Source: Pseudomonas sp. Irchel 3E20 (GTDB lineage Bacteria > Pseudomonadota > Gammaproteobacteria > Pseudomonadales > Pseudomonadaceae). From it: DNA of 64,000 bases. The position numbers were made by a program, and so were the translations under genes. Where the stretch lies: assembly GCF_900187645.1 (NCBI RefSeq), contig NZ_FYEE01000004.1, positions 248,001 through 312,000 on the forward strand, read 5' to 3'. Positions 18,597-27,559 of this stretch are shown one piece after another; position 1 is the first letter of the stretch; each line of letters starts with the position of its first letter. Below the pieces are notes generated by a model. That model saw nothing but the letters and a program-made list of their open reading frames with translations. It ran no database searches and was not told where the DNA came from.

Positions 18597-19743
18597 AGAC
18601 GACCTCGACGTCACGCTGGCTCGATTCGCGCGGGTTGGTGAGGATGCACGGGTCGTGCATGGCGTGCTGGGACAGGAACGGAATGTCGGCGGTGCGCACG
18701 CCATGCAGGCCCAGGGTTTCGTGAAAGCCAATGGAATGCTTGAGGGCAATCAGGTGCTCCACCAGGCGCGCGCAGACCTGCCGGTGGTTGAGGCCACGGC
18801 AGTCGATGCCGAAGGTCTGGGCAATGACCTTGAAACGATCCGGCGCCGAGTTGTAATTGAACGCCACCACATGCTCCACCAGCACCGCATTGCACAAGCC
18901 ATGGGGCAGGTCCAGAAAGCCCCCCAGGCTATGGGACATGGCGTGCACTGCGCCAAGGATCGCATTGGAAAACGCCAACCCGGCCTGCATGCTGCCGAGC
19001 ATGATCTTCTCGCGCAGTTCGATATCCGTGGGGTTGGCGATCATCTGCACCAAATTGCCGTTAATCAGGCGCATGGCCTCCAGCGCATGGGGGTCGGTGA
19101 GCGGGCCGTGGCCGGTGGAGACGAACGCCTCGATGGCGTGCACCAACGCATCGATGCCGGTACAGGCGGCCAGGAACGGGTCCATGCTCAGGGTGGTTTG
19201 CGGGTCGATCAGCGACACATCGGGCACCACGGCCTTGCTGACGATGGAGAACTTCATGCGCTCCTGCTGGTTGGAGATGATGACGAACTGCGAGACGTCC
19301 GCCGACGTGCCAGCGGTGGTCGGGATCAGGATCAGCGGCGGGCTCGGCACGCGGATGGTGTCCACGCCTTCGAACTCAAGGATGCTGCGCCCGTGGGCGA
19401 CCACAATGCCGATGGCCTTGCCGCAATCCATCGGGCTGCCTCCGCCCACGGCGACGATCACGTCGCAATGGTTCTCGCGGTAGGTTTCGGCGCCCAGCAT
19501 CACCTCCTCCACCCGTGGGTTGGGCGATACCGCGCTGTACAGGCAATAGTCGATGCCCTGGGCTTGCAGGCTGGCCTCGACATCCGCGACCCAGCCGGCG
19601 GCGATCACGCCCGGGTCGCTGACCACCAGCACCTTGCGTGCGCCGAAGGTTTTGGCGTAGTTGCCTACGTTATGCCGGCAACCGGCGCCGAAGATGATTT
19701 CAGGGGAAACGAACTTACGCAGTTGGCTGAGGTGCTGGCTCAT
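18580..19743 (-). CDS. ercA: Iron-containing alcohol dehydrogenase ErcA
   Basis: A 387-residue group III (Fe-dependent) alcohol dehydrogenase. The nucleotide motif GGGSPMDCGKAIG is followed by metal-ligand segments (HAMSHSLGG, then HGLCNAVLVEHVVAFN). Length and neighbours match ErcA/YiaY, which in pseudomonads has a regulatory or accessory role in quinoprotein ethanol oxidation rather than being the main alcohol dehydrogenase. The ATG at 19743 starts MSQHLSQLRKF; longer frames are not conserved. It forms an operon with ercS. I did not find the shared GTAGC site upstream, so it may be controlled separately. Confidence 0.9.
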   Translation of the reverse strand: MSQHLSQLRKFVSPEIIFGAGCRHNVGNYAKTFGARKVLVVSDPGVIAAGWVADVEASLQAQGIDYCLYSAVSPNPRVEEVMLGAETYRENHCDVIVAVGGGSPMDCGKAIGIVVAHGRSILEFEGVDTIRVPSPPLILIPTTAGTSADVSQFVIISNQQERMKFSIVSKAVVPDVSLIDPQTTLSMDPFLAACTGIDALVHAIEAFVSTGHGPLTDPHALEAMRLINGNLVQMIANPTDIELREKIMLGSMQAGLAFSNAILGAVHAMSHSLGGFLDLPHGLCNAVLVEHVVAFNYNSAPDRFKVIAQTFGIDCRGLNHRQVCARLVEHLIALKHSIGFHETLGLHGVRTADIPFLSQHAMHDPCILTNPRESSQRDVEVVYGEAL

Positions 19744-19984
19744 GGAAAGCCTTTTTATTGTTTTGAAGATACCGGCCAGCCTAAAGCATCTTGTTACGAA
19801 TGCAATCAGACCAAAGGGTTGGGCTGCGCGGCCCCGTGTGGCCGGTGTGGCTGCTCTGTGGGAGCCCTGCTCACGATAGCTACATTGCAACCGCCATAGA
19901 TGCGGTGGCTGTACCGGCCTCATCGCGGGCAAGCCCCGCGCCACACAGGTTCGCCTCCACAGCCCTCTCCCGCCCACTACGGGG

Positions 19985-20899
19985 CTACAGGTGAATATCC
20001 ATCCCATCGAACGCCACTTCGATACCGCGCTGGGTCAACAGGGCGCGTTCGCTGGAGTCTTCGTCCAAGATCGGGTTGGTGTTGTTGATGTGGATCAGCA
20101 CCTTGCGCTGCGCGCCGAAGCCTTCCAGCACCTCAAGCATGCCGCCGGGGCCGCTTTGCGGCAGGTGGCCCATGTCGCTGCCCAGTTTGTCGCCCACCCC
20201 GCAGCGGCGCATTTCGTCGTCGCGCCACAGGGTGCCGTCCAGCAGCAGGCAATCGGCCCGGCCCATCCAGCCCAGCAAGGCTTCATCCACCTGGCCCAGG
20301 CCCGGGGCGTAGAACAGGCTAGCGCCGCTGCGCAGGTCTTCGATAAACAGGCCGATGTTGTCACCCGGGTGCGGGTTGCCGCGATGGGGCGAGTACGGCG
20401 GCGCACTGCTGCGCAAGGGAATGGCGCGCAACTGCAGATGACCGCATGCGGGAACAGTAAACGGCGCGCCGTCCAAGGCGATAGGCTGCCACTGCAGGCC
20501 GCCGTTCCAGTGGCTGAGCATGGGGAACAGCGGGAAACCGCGGGTCAAGTCCTGATGCACCATCTCGGTACACCACACCGCGTGCGGGCAGCCCTCGCGC
20601 AGGCTCAGCAGGCCGGTGCAGTGATCGATCTGGCTGTCCAGCAGGATGATGCCGGCAATCGCGCTGTCGCGCAGGCGGCGGGCCGGTTGCAGGGCCGGGA
20701 ACGAGGCCAGTTGCACACGAATGTCCGGCGAGGCGTTGCACAAAATCCAATCGACGCCGTTGTCGCTCAGGGCAATCGAGGACTGGGTGCGCGGCTGCGC
20801 GCGCAGGCTGCCATTGCGTACCCCGGCGCAGTTGCGGCAATTGCAGTTCCACTGCGGAAAACCGCCACCGGCGGCAGAACCGAGAATCCTGATATGCAT
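19985..20899 (-). CDS. pqqB: PQQ biosynthesis protein PqqB
   Basis: A 304-residue PqqB: it begins with [17 protein letters not shown] and has [41 protein letters not shown] and [11 protein letters not shown]. PqqB is a metallo-beta-lactamase-fold protein needed for PQQ formation, now viewed as a hydroxylase of the peptide-derived tyrosine/diamino-acid intermediate. It follows pqqA by 56 nt across a hairpin. Unusually, pqqC, pqqD and pqqE do not follow; the next gene is ercA, 241 nt away. From memory, canonical Pseudomonas PqqB proteins differ at many positions, so this may be a second copy beside a full pqq operon elsewhere. Confidence 0.93.
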   Translation of the reverse strand: MHIRILGSAAGGGFPQWNCNCRNCAGVRNGSLRAQPRTQSSIALSDNGVDWILCNASPDIRVQLASFPALQPARRLRDSAIAGIILLDSQIDHCTGLLSLREGCPHAVWCTEMVHQDLTRGFPLFPMLSHWNGGLQWQPIALDGAPFTVPACGHLQLRAIPLRSSAPPYSPHRGNPHPGDNIGLFIEDLRSGASLFYAPGLGQVDEALLGWMGRADCLLLDGTLWRDDEMRRCGVGDKLGSDMGHLPQSGPGGMLEVLEGFGAQRKVLIHINNTNPILDEDSSERALLTQRGIEVAFDGMDIHL

Positions 20900-20921
20900 G
20901 GTTGCAGGCTCCGCGAAACAA

Positions 20922-20949
20922 GCCCGACCAAGCCCACGGCTGGCCGGGC
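20922..20949 (-). promoter_or_regulatory. pqqA-pqqB intercistronic hairpin
   Basis: GCCCG-A-CCA (20922-20930) pairs with TGG-C-CGGGC (20941-20949), a stem with one mismatch starting six bases after the pqqA stop. A hairpin here is expected to let the peptide gene be transcribed or retained in excess over pqqB. Confidence 0.55.
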
Positions 20950-20955
20950 GGTCCC

Positions 20956-21027
20956 TTAGCGATTGGCGAAATACATGGTCACTTCAAAGCCAATGCGCAG
21001 GTCGGTAAACGCGGGTTTAGTCCACAT
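20956..21027 (-). CDS. pqqA: PQQ precursor peptide PqqA (23 residues)
   Basis: A 23-codon gene. The peptide starts [10 protein letters not shown] and ends with the diagnostic [10 protein letters not shown]15 and Y19, separated by three residues, are the two residues cross-linked by PqqE and converted to pyrroloquinoline quinone. The length is exactly in the family range. ATG 21027 is preceded by AGAAGAGGA. It lies 56 nt before pqqB in the same direction. A copy of the shared GTAGC element is 73 bases upstream of the ATG, with a -10-like TAATGC between. Confidence 0.95.
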   Translation of the reverse strand: MWTKPAFTDLRIGFEVTMYFANR

Positions 21028-21066
21028 GGGGCAGTCCTCTTCTTGTGCCGGGCGATTCCGGTAGAG

Positions 21067-21112
21067 GCATTAACACACGGGCCGCGGCGGGGCCGAATGC
21101 TACTTTGGAAGG
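21067..21112 (-). promoter_or_regulatory. Predicted pqqA promoter with shared activator element
   Basis: On the - strand CCAAAGTAGCAT (21108-21097) precedes a -10-like TAATGC (21072-21067). The GTAG core lies 73 bases before the pqqA ATG. The same element precedes exaB, the exaD operon and the FIST-ercS' operon at similar distances. Confidence 0.55.
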
Positions 21113-21127
21113 AGCTTGGGCGGTGCG

Positions 21128-21144
21128 TTGGTAGGAGATACCAA
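21128..21144. promoter_or_regulatory. TTGGTA-N5-TACCAA palindrome upstream of pqqA
   Basis: A perfect 6-base inverted repeat with a 5-base centre, about 100 bases upstream of pqqA. TTGGTA also occurs within the sites before exaA (25403) and exaD (32203), so this could be a second operator of the same regulon. Confidence 0.4.
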
Positions 21145-21168
21145 AAGGCGGGGCTAACAGGGTACGGC

Positions 21169-21279
21169 GTAGCAAGCGGGCTCGCCCGCGCGGGGGCGCG
21201 CAGCGGCCCTGGTCGGTGGCAAGGCAGGCCCACCCCAGGGGAGCGCTTCGCACTCCAGCGCGGGCGAGCCCGCTGCTAC
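21169..21279. repeat. REP/BIME-type inverted repeat pair
   Basis: GTAGCAAGCGGGCTCGCCCGCGC (21169-21191) is mirrored by GCGCGGGCGAGCCCGCTGCTAC (21258-21279) about 66 bases away. It lies between exaC and pqqA. It is GC-rich extragenic palindromic DNA typical of Pseudomonas and could also end the exaC transcript from the other side. Confidence 0.6.
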
Positions 21280-21307
21280 ACCCGTTGGCACCCCGAGGTG
21301 GGGTGAC

Positions 21308-22828
21308 TCAGAAGAACCCCAGCGGGTTGATGTCGTAGCTCACCAGCAGGTTTTTGGTCTGCTGATAGTGGTCGAGCATCATCTTGTGGTTTTCCCGGCC
21401 GACGCCAGACTTCTTGTAGCCACCGAACGCGGCGTGGGCCGGGTACAGGTGGTAGCAGTTGGTCCACACGCGCCCGGCCTTGATCGCCCGGCCCATGCGG
21501 TAGGCGCGGTTGATGTCGCGGGTCCACAGGCCGGCGCCCAGGCCGAACTCACTGTCGTTGGCAATCGCCAGGGCTTCGGCTTCGTCCTTGAACGTGGTGA
21601 CACCCACCACCGGGCCGAAGATTTCTTCCTGGAACACGCGCATTTTGTTGTGGCCCTTGAGCAGCGTGGGCTGGATGTAGTAACCGCTGGCCAGGTCGCC
21701 TTCCAGGCGTTCCGCCGCGCCGCCGGTGAGCAGTTCGGCGCCCTCTTCCTGGGCGATTTTCAGGTACGAGAGGATCTTGTCGTACTGCTGCTCAGAGGCT
21801 TGGGCGCCGACCATGGTGTCGGTGTCCAGCGGGTTGCCGCGCTTGATCTTGACGATCTTCTTCATCACCTCGGCCATGAACGGCTCGTAGATGGATTCCT
21901 GCACCAGGGCGCGGGACGGGCAGGTGCACACTTCACCCTGGTTGAAGAACGCCAGCACCAGGCCTTCGGCGGCTTTTTCGATGAACGCGGGCTCAGCGTT
22001 CATGATGTCTTCGAAGAAGATGTTCGGCGATTTGCCGCCCAGCTCCACGGTGCTGGGAATGATGTTCTCGGCGGCGCAATGCATGATGTGCGCGCCCACT
22101 GGGGTGGAACCGGTGAAGGCGATCTTGGCGATGCGTTTGCTGGTGGCCAGGGCCTCGCCCGCCTCGCGGCCAAAGCCCTGGACGATGTTGAGCACGCCCG
22201 GTGGCAGCAGGTCGGCGATCAATTCGGCGAACACCATGATCGACAGCGGCGTCTGTTCGGCGGGTTTGAGCACGATGCAGTTACCCGCGGCCAGGGCCGG
22301 GGCGAGTTTCCATGCGGCCATCAGCAGCGGGAAGTTCCACGGGATGATCTGCCCCACCACGCCCAGCGGCTCGTGAAAGTGGTAGGCGGTGGTCAGTTCG
22401 TTGATTTCGGCGGCGCCGCCCTCTTGGGCGCGGATGCACCCGGCAAAGTAGCGAAAATGGTCGGCGGCCAGGGGCACGTCGGCATTGAGGGTTTCGCGCA
22501 CGGCTTTGCCGTTGTCCCAGGTTTCGCTGACGGCGAGGATTTCCAGGTTTTGCTCGATCCGGTCGGCGATTTTCAGCAGCACCAGGGAGCGGTCCTGGGC
22601 GCTGGTCTTGCCCCAGGCATCGGCGGCGGCATGGGCGGCGTCCAGGGCTTTCTCGACATCGGCGGCACTGGAACGGGGGAACTCGGCGATCACCTCGCCG
22701 TTGACCGGTGAAGTGTTGGTGAAGTATTCGCCGTTGACCGGGGCGACAAACTCACCGCCGATGAAGTTGCCGTAGCGTGGCTTGAAGGTCACAACGGCGC
22801 CAGGTGTTCCAGGTTGGGCGTAGATCAT
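21308..22828 (-). CDS. exaC: NAD+-dependent acetaldehyde dehydrogenase ExaC
   Basis: A 506-residue aldehyde dehydrogenase; the length matches ExaC. The NAD-binding motif FTGSTPVG, the general-base Glu in [12 protein letters not shown], and the nucleophilic Cys in [12 protein letters not shown] are all intact. It oxidises the acetaldehyde formed by ExaA to acetate. The ATG at 22828 ([10 protein letters not shown]) starts the conserved N-terminus; the 13-residue longer frame is not conserved. It is separated by 231 nt and a hairpin from the exaB-SoxYZ-metallohydrolase unit on the same strand, so it probably has its own promoter. No GTAGC element is evident before it. Confidence 0.9.
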   Translation of the reverse strand: MIYAQPGTPGAVVTFKPRYGNFIGGEFVAPVNGEYFTNTSPVNGEVIAEFPRSSAADVEKALDAAHAAADAWGKTSAQDRSLVLLKIADRIEQNLEILAVSETWDNGKAVRETLNADVPLAADHFRYFAGCIRAQEGGAAEINELTTAYHFHEPLGVVGQIIPWNFPLLMAAWKLAPALAAGNCIVLKPAEQTPLSIMVFAELIADLLPPGVLNIVQGFGREAGEALATSKRIAKIAFTGSTPVGAHIMHCAAENIIPSTVELGGKSPNIFFEDIMNAEPAFIEKAAEGLVLAFFNQGEVCTCPSRALVQESIYEPFMAEVMKKIVKIKRGNPLDTDTMVGAQASEQQYDKILSYLKIAQEEGAELLTGGAAERLEGDLASGYYIQPTLLKGHNKMRVFQEEIFGPVVGVTTFKDEAEALAIANDSEFGLGAGLWTRDINRAYRMGRAIKAGRVWTNCYHLYPAHAAFGGYKKSGVGRENHKMMLDHYQQTKNLLVSYDINPLGFF

Positions 22829-22940
22829 GTAGGGCCTCGGTTGGGTCGATGCCTGCCGGGTGGGCAAGCGATGAATCGATGGTAGAGAGCCCCGCCCTCC
22901 AGACGAATGCGCCGTTGGCAGGGGGGCTCCTCGTTATTTA

Positions 22941-22968
22941 GTAGTAAGCGGGCAAGCCCACTTACTAC
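22941..22968. terminator. Hairpin between the metallohydrolase gene and exaC
   Basis: GTAGTAAG-C-GGG (22941-22952) pairs with CCC-A-CTTACTAC (22957-22968) around CAAG, an 11-bp stem with one mismatch. On the - strand it follows the metallohydrolase stop by about 90 bases. It could equally be a REP element. Confidence 0.5.
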
Positions 22969-23059
22969 AGGCGATGGCTGTGCAACATCCAACCTAAATG
23001 TCGGCCGCTCGATCGCCAGCGCCGGATCGCCACCCGGGCGAACTGCGCGGCCACCGTCC

Positions 23060-23995
23060 TCACGGCCGCTGGTCGTCCACCCGCTGCATCCGCTCGCGCT
23101 CGTAGCGCGGGTACAGGTGGCTGACACTGCGGATCAGTTCGTAGCGGCTCAGGCTGATGGCGGCGAAGCGTTCGGGGATGGGGCTGCGGATCATCTCGGC
23201 CATGTCGCTGCCCTGGGCGGCGCCGTCGCGCATGAGACGGTCGAGCCAGCTCAGGTAGTCGTCCATCTGCACGAACGGCTTGGAGTCTGTGGCCAGCGGG
23301 CCGTGGCCGGGGACGATGGTTTTCCAGGGCAGTGCCTGCAAGGTGGCGATGTCCGCCCGCCACACCTCCAGGCCCGGTGTGTTGGGGGTGGTCAGGGCGC
23401 GTTCGTAGAACACTAGGTCGCCGGCGAACAGCACGCCGGTGCGCTCGTCCAGGATCGCCAGGTCCGCGCCGGTATGCCCATGCAGCCCCAGCAGGCGCAG
23501 GCGATGGCCGCCCACCGTGCGCACGCCAGGTTCCACCGAGCGGTTGGGCAGCACCACTTCGGTACCGCGCATCCAATCGCCCACCATGCGGTACAGGTTC
23601 TCGGCCATAGCATCGCCTTGTTGCTGCAACAGCTCGGCGGTGCCCGGCAAGGCACTGATGGGCACGCCGGCGAAGGCCTGGTTGCCCAATACGTGGTCCG
23701 GGTGGTGGTGGGTCAGCAGCACTTCGACCACCGGTTTGTCGGTGACCGTCGCGATCGCCGCGCGCAGGGCTTCGCCGTAGCGCTTGGAGGGCCCGGTGTC
23801 GATCACCACCACGCCCGCCTCGGTGACGATAAACCCGGTGTTGACGATATTGCCGCCGTTGTCCTTGGCGAAGTTGGCGGTGCTGCCCTCCAGCAGCCAG
23901 GTGTGCTCGGCGATCTGCCGGGGTTTGAGGTGGTAGTCCAGGTCCGCCGTGGCCGCACAACTGACGGCCAGGCACAACAGCAGCATCCAGCGCAT
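23060..23995 (-). CDS. Quinoprotein-associated metallo-beta-lactamase-fold hydrolase
   Basis: A 311-residue exported protein: the signal peptide MRWMLLLCLAVSCAATA is followed by the metallo-beta-lactamase fold with the zinc motif HHHPDH (residues about 97-102), a downstream GHTGADL histidine and a later VPGHGP. It corresponds to the quinoprotein relay system zinc metallohydrolase family, which occurs beside PQQ alcohol dehydrogenases and SoxYZ-like carriers. The reaction is unknown; hydrolysis of a thioester or persulfide on the SoxYZ-like partner has been imagined for such modules but is inference here. It lies 18 nt after the SoxYZ-like gene in the exaB operon. Confidence 0.82.
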   Translation of the reverse strand: MRWMLLLCLAVSCAATADLDYHLKPRQIAEHTWLLEGSTANFAKDNGGNIVNTGFIVTEAGVVVIDTGPSKRYGEALRAAIATVTDKPVVEVLLTHHHPDHVLGNQAFAGVPISALPGTAELLQQQGDAMAENLYRMVGDWMRGTEVVLPNRSVEPGVRTVGGHRLRLLGLHGHTGADLAILDERTGVLFAGDLVFYERALTTPNTPGLEVWRADIATLQALPWKTIVPGHGPLATDSKPFVQMDDYLSWLDRLMRDGAAQGSDMAEMIRSPIPERFAAISLSRYELIRSVSHLYPRYERERMQRVDDQRP

Positions 23996-24013
23996 GGCGC
24001 GCTCCTTATATCG

Positions 24014-24775
24014 TCAGGGAATCGCCGCATCGAATTGATTGCCGCTGTTATCGCGCAGGACCAGCCGCGTCTGCCCGGCCCCCGCCACGTCAAAGCCCAG
24101 GCTGGGGTTTTCGCTCACCGCCGGGTACAGCGCCAGGTTGGCCAGGACCTTGCCGGCGCTGTCCTGCAACTGGGCGTGGTTAAGGAAGAATTCCGGGATG
24201 CCGCCGACCATGCCGTTGTCCATCGGGTGCGCCACTTGCAGGCGCAAGCGGCTGAACTCGCCGCGCGGATAACGCCCGCCCAGCACTTCGCCGATGTGGT
24301 CTTCCCAGCCGGGCTGGCTGCGCACCACGCTGGGCGCGGTGCAACCGCCACCCGCGGCGTCGATCAGGGTCGAACCCACGTGCCACAGGCCATCGCGGGT
24401 CAGCACGGCAGCACGCAAGGGCGTGGCCTGCTCGATGCGGATACGGATCGACAACCAGGGCAACACGCCCTCCCCGGGCTCGAAATCGACGATCCGGGGC
24501 AAAGGGTTGAGTTCGGCCCAGGCGAGGATCTTCACCACTTCACCCTGCAAGGCCCGAGCGTCGATTTCCAGGGGCACTTGCCGCGCGTCTTCAGCGAAGG
24601 GCGGCGCCAACAACTTGACCCGCTCATCGAAAACGAAGGGCGCGTCATTGAGAATCTGCTTGTGATAGAAGGCCCACATCACCGAGGGCACCGGGTCCTT
24701 GCCCGGCGTCACGGGTTCGGCCACGGCCGCCAAAGGCAGCCAGCAGGCCAACAGGCAATACGCTCGCCAGTTCAT
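24014..24775 (-). CDS. Quinoprotein-associated SoxYZ-like carrier
   Basis: A 253-residue exported protein: the signal peptide ends near AAVAEP (residue 19). The N-terminal half resembles SoxY and has C145 in the glycine-rich DAAGGGC motif, the place of the SoxY sulfur-carrier cysteine; the C-terminal half is the beta-rich SoxZ-like part (LRLQVAHPMDNGMVGGIPEFF). Fusions of this type occur with PQQ dehydrogenases, whereas normal SoxYZ carries thiosulfate-derived sulfur. The start at ATG 24775 (MNWRAYC) gives a proper signal peptide; upstream readings do not. It lies between exaB and the metallohydrolase gene. Its client is unknown. Confidence 0.82.
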   Translation of the reverse strand: MNWRAYCLLACWLPLAAVAEPVTPGKDPVPSVMWAFYHKQILNDAPFVFDERVKLLAPPFAEDARQVPLEIDARALQGEVVKILAWAELNPLPRIVDFEPGEGVLPWLSIRIRIEQATPLRAAVLTRDGLWHVGSTLIDAAGGGCTAPSVVRSQPGWEDHIGEVLGGRYPRGEFSRLRLQVAHPMDNGMVGGIPEFFLNHAQLQDSAGKVLANLALYPAVSENPSLGFDVAGAGQTRLVLRDNSGNQFDAAIP

Positions 24776-24828
24776 CGACCACTCCTGTGGGTTCGTGCAG
24801 CGTTTAAGACGGCGAGCGGGTTCAGGGT

Positions 24829-25293
24829 TTATTCCTCGACGTGCACGCTGTCCAGGTAGGTGCGCACTGCCCACAAGGCTTCCTGGCTCAAGTAGTCGGC
24901 CATCTTGGGCATGTACACGCGGCCATCACGCACCGCGCCGTGGCGCACCCGTTCGACGAACCACTCATCCCCGACCTCGCCGGCGTCGAGCATGCGCAGG
25001 TCTGGGGCGATACCGCCGGATTTGGCTTCCAGGCCATGGCACGCGGCGCAGTTCTGGTTGTAGGCCGAGGAGCCGATTTCCACGGCTTTCTCGCGCTCGC
25101 CTGTGGTGCGGTAAGGGTTGACCGCCGCCCAACCGTCGCCATCGAGCGCCACACCGGCATCCTTGATCGGCGTAAGGCCTTTGGTTTCTACCGCCTGGGG
25201 CACCACATTGCCGTGGGCCATCACCGAACCTGCGCCCATCAGGCCGGCCAACAGGCTGGCGAGGAGCAAGGCATTACGTGGGGTTGTTGTCAT
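24829..25293 (-). CDS. exaB: Cytochrome c550 ExaB
   Basis: A 154-residue periplasmic c-type cytochrome. The signal peptide ends near VMAHG, the haem motif C82-A-A-C85-H86 is present, and a likely axial Met lies in YMPKMADYL. It accepts electrons from ExaA and passes them toward the terminal oxidase. It is divergent from exaA across a 251-base control region and is the first gene of the exaB, SoxYZ-like, metallohydrolase unit. ATG 25293 is preceded by AGGACCTAATA. The shared activator element with a -10-like TAAGAT lies 83 bases upstream. Confidence 0.9.
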   Translation of the reverse strand: MTTTPRNALLLASLLAGLMGAGSVMAHGNVVPQAVETKGLTPIKDAGVALDGDGWAAVNPYRTTGEREKAVEIGSSAYNQNCAACHGLEAKSGGIAPDLRMLDAGEVGDEWFVERVRHGAVRDGRVYMPKMADYLSQEALWAVRTYLDSVHVEE

Positions 25294-25315
25294 TATTAGG
25301 TCCTCAAGAGTGCAC

Positions 25316-25409
25316 GCTACCCCTGGCTACAGAGGTCGTGGCTCATCTTAGGAACCGCTTGCGCAGGCCCGTATGCTGCTTTGGTGGCCGCGTTCTACTC
25401 CCTTGGTAG
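25316..25409. promoter_or_regulatory. exaA-exaB divergent control region with repeated sites
   Basis: Three related elements are present. For exaB (- strand), CCAAAGCAGCAT (25384-25373) lies 26 bases from the -10-like TAAGAT (25350-25345). CTACTCCCTTGGTAG (25395-25409) faces exaA; its TTGGTAG is 22 bases from TTGGTGG at 25381. GCTACCCCTGGCTAC is at 25316-25330. In P. aeruginosa exaA is controlled by ExaE and exaBC by AgmR, which fits two sets of sites here. Confidence 0.5.
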
Positions 25410-25437
25410 CAGGCCTTGTGGCGAGGGCCTAAATCAG

Positions 25438-25478
25438 GTCCCGCCCGGGAAGTTTTCCCGGCAAGGGCGGGACTTTTT
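25438..25478 (+). terminator. Terminator-like hairpin in the exaA upstream leader
   Basis: GTCCCGCC (25438-25445) pairs with GGCGGGAC (25466-25473). A nested CGGGAA / TTCCCG pair (25446-25451 / 25455-25460) and the run TTTTT (25474-25478) complete a classic intrinsic-terminator shape on the exaA strand, 66 bases before the exaA ATG. It may be an attenuator of exaA. Confidence 0.6.
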
Positions 25479-25544
25479 CCGTATCTGCCCAGGCGTTGGC
25501 GTTCCATCTTAGTCGGGCCAAAACCTCCACTGGGAACCGCAACC

Positions 25545-27437
25545 ATGACAATAAGATCGTTACCCGCCCTCTCCCCGCTGACCCTCGCCGTGCAGGCCTT
25601 CCTGCTAGTGAGCAGTCTGTCGCTGTCGGCCGGTGCCACTGCCGCCACTACCGCTGCCCCTGCCACCAAGAACGTCACCTGGGAAGACATCGCCAACGAC
25701 CACCTGACCACCAAGGATGTGCTGCAGTACGGCATGGGCACCAACGCCCAGCGCTGGAGCCCCCTGGCCCAGGTCAACGACAAGAACGTATTCAAGCTGA
25801 CCCCGGCCTGGTCGTACTCCTTCGGTGATGAAAAGCAGCGCGGCCAGGAGTCCCAGGCCATCGTCAACGACGGCGTGGTGTACGTCACCGGTTCCTACTC
25901 GCGGGTATTTGCCCTTGACGCCAAAACCGGCAAGCGCCTGTGGACCTACAACCATCGCCTGCCGGACAACATTCGCCCCTGCTGTGACGTGGTCAACCGG
26001 GGCGCGGCGATCTTTGGCGACAAAATCTACTTCGGCACCCTGGATGCGCGCCTGATCGCCCTGGACAAAAACACCGGCAAAGTGGTGTGGAACAAGAAAT
26101 TCGGCGACCACGCCGCCGGCTACACCATGACCGGCGCCCCGGTGCTGATTAAAGACAAGACCAGCGGCAAGGTGCTGCTGATCCACGGCAGCTCCGGCGA
26201 TGAATTCGGCGTGGTCGGCCAGCTCTACGCCCGCGACCCGGACACCGGCGAAGAAGTGTGGATGCGGCCCTTCGTCGAAGGCCACATGGGCCGCCTCAAC
26301 GGCAAGGACAGCACCCCCACCGGCGACGTGAAGGCGCCATCCTGGCCGAACGACCCGACCACCGAAACCGGCAAGGTCGAAGCCTGGAGCCACGGTGGCG
26401 GTGCCCCTTGGCAGAGCGCCAGCTTCGACCCCGAAACCAACACCATCATCGTTGGCGCGGGCAACCCAGGGCCGTGGAACACCTGGGCGCGCACCGCCAA
26501 GGACGGCAACCCCCACGACTACGACAGCCTCTACACCTCCGGCCAGGTCGGCGTCGACCCAAGCACCGGCGAAGTGAAGTGGTTCTACCAGCACACCCCC
26601 AACGATGCCTGGGACTTCTCCGGCAACAACGAACTGGTGCTGTTCGACTACAAGGACAAGGACGGCAAGGTCGTCAAGGCCACCGGCCACGCCGACCGCA
26701 ACGGCTTCTTCTATGTGGTGGACCGCAACAACGGCAAATTGCAGAACGCCTTCCCGTTCGTGGACAACATCACCTGGGCCAGCCACATCGACCTGAAAAC
26801 CGGCCGCCCCGTAGAGAACGAAGGCCAGCGCCCGGCCAAGCCATTGCCTGGGGAAACCAAGGGCAAACCGGTCGAGGTCTCGCCACCGTTCCTGGGCGGC
26901 AAGAACTGGAACCCCATGGCCTACAGCCAGGACACCGGCCTGTTCTACATCCCGGGCAACCAGTGGAAAGAGGAATACTGGACCGAAGAGGTCAACTACA
27001 AAAAAGGCTCGGCCTACCTGGGCATGGGGTTCCGCATCAAACGCATGTACGACGACCACGTCGGCACCCTGCGCGCCATGAACCCCACCACCGGCAAGGT
27101 GGTCTGGGAGCATAAAGAGCAACTGCCACTGTGGGCTGGCGTACTGGCCACCAAGGGCAACCTGGTGTTCACCGGCACCGGCGACGGCTTCTTCAAGGCC
27201 TTCGACGCGAAAACCGGCAAGGAACTGTGGAAGTTCCAGACCGGCAGCGGCATCGTCTCCCCGCCGATCACCTGGGAACAGGATGGCGAGCAGTACATCG
27301 GTGTCACCGTCGGCTACGGCGGCGCGGTACCGCTGTGGGGCGGCGACATGGCCGAGCTGACCAAACCGGTGGCACAGGGCGGCTCGTTCTGGGTCTTCAA
27401 GATCCCGAGCTGGGACAGCAAGGTCGCCCAGAAGTAA
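25545..27437 (+). CDS. exaA: PQQ-dependent ethanol dehydrogenase ExaA (Ca2+ type)
   Basis: A 630-residue quinoprotein with a signal peptide (cleavage near ATA/ATT, residue 33-35) and an eight-bladed propeller with repeated TGKxxW motifs. The vicinal disulfide C146-C147 stacks on PQQ. Expected metal ligands are E220 and N307, and the catalytic base is D357 in DAWDFSG. Lanthanide enzymes such as PedH and XoxF carry an extra Asp two residues after the catalytic one; here that residue is S359, so this is the calcium form. It oxidises ethanol and other primary alcohols in the periplasm and reduces ExaB. ATG 25545 gives the signal peptide. A strong terminator follows. No lanthanide-type paralogue lies in the window. 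Confidence 0.96.
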   Translation: MTIRSLPALSPLTLAVQAFLLVSSLSLSAGATAATTAAPATKNVTWEDIANDHLTTKDVLQYGMGTNAQRWSPLAQVNDKNVFKLTPAWSYSFGDEKQRGQESQAIVNDGVVYVTGSYSRVFALDAKTGKRLWTYNHRLPDNIRPCCDVVNRGAAIFGDKIYFGTLDARLIALDKNTGKVVWNKKFGDHAAGYTMTGAPVLIKDKTSGKVLLIHGSSGDEFGVVGQLYARDPDTGEEVWMRPFVEGHMGRLNGKDSTPTGDVKAPSWPNDPTTETGKVEAWSHGGGAPWQSASFDPETNTIIVGAGNPGPWNTWARTAKDGNPHDYDSLYTSGQVGVDPSTGEVKWFYQHTPNDAWDFSGNNELVLFDYKDKDGKVVKATGHADRNGFFYVVDRNNGKLQNAFPFVDNITWASHIDLKTGRPVENEGQRPAKPLPGETKGKPVEVSPPFLGGKNWNPMAYSQDTGLFYIPGNQWKEEYWTEEVNYKKGSAYLGMGFRIKRMYDDHVGTLRAMNPTTGKVVWEHKEQLPLWAGVLATKGNLVFTGTGDGFFKAFDAKTGKELWKFQTGSGIVSPPITWEQDGEQYIGVTVGYGGAVPLWGGDMAELTKPVAQGGSFWVFKIPSWDSKVAQK

Positions 27438-27443
27438 GCCGAT

Positions 27444-27478
27444 ACCCACGGCCGCCACGAGGTGGCCGTGGGTCTGTT
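27444..27478 (+). terminator. Intrinsic terminator after exaA
   Basis: ACCCACGGCC (27444-27453) pairs perfectly with GGCCGTGGGT (27464-27473), followed by CTGTTTC. It starts 6 bases after the exaA stop. Confidence 0.7.
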
Positions 27479-27559
27479 TCACTTATGGGAGCGGGCTTGC
27501 CCGCCCCCATACAGGCACAGCCCAACGGCCCCAAGCCTTCACCCCAGGAGTCCTGCGTC

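Noticed and set aside
21169..21279. CRISPR array or IS terminal repeats
   Set aside because: There are only two mirrored arms, no regular spacers and no transposase; the sequence style is Pseudomonas REP/BIME, as at 50.9, 55.5 and 59.4 kb.
25545..27437. Lanthanide-dependent (PedH/XoxF-type) alcohol dehydrogenase
   Set aside because: The residue two after the catalytic Asp (D357) is Ser359, not Asp, so the extra lanthanide ligand is missing.
25605..27482. A 625-codon - strand frame opposite exaA
   Set aside because: Low-complexity Val/Gly/His-rich translation without motifs; the + strand encodes the complete quinoprotein.
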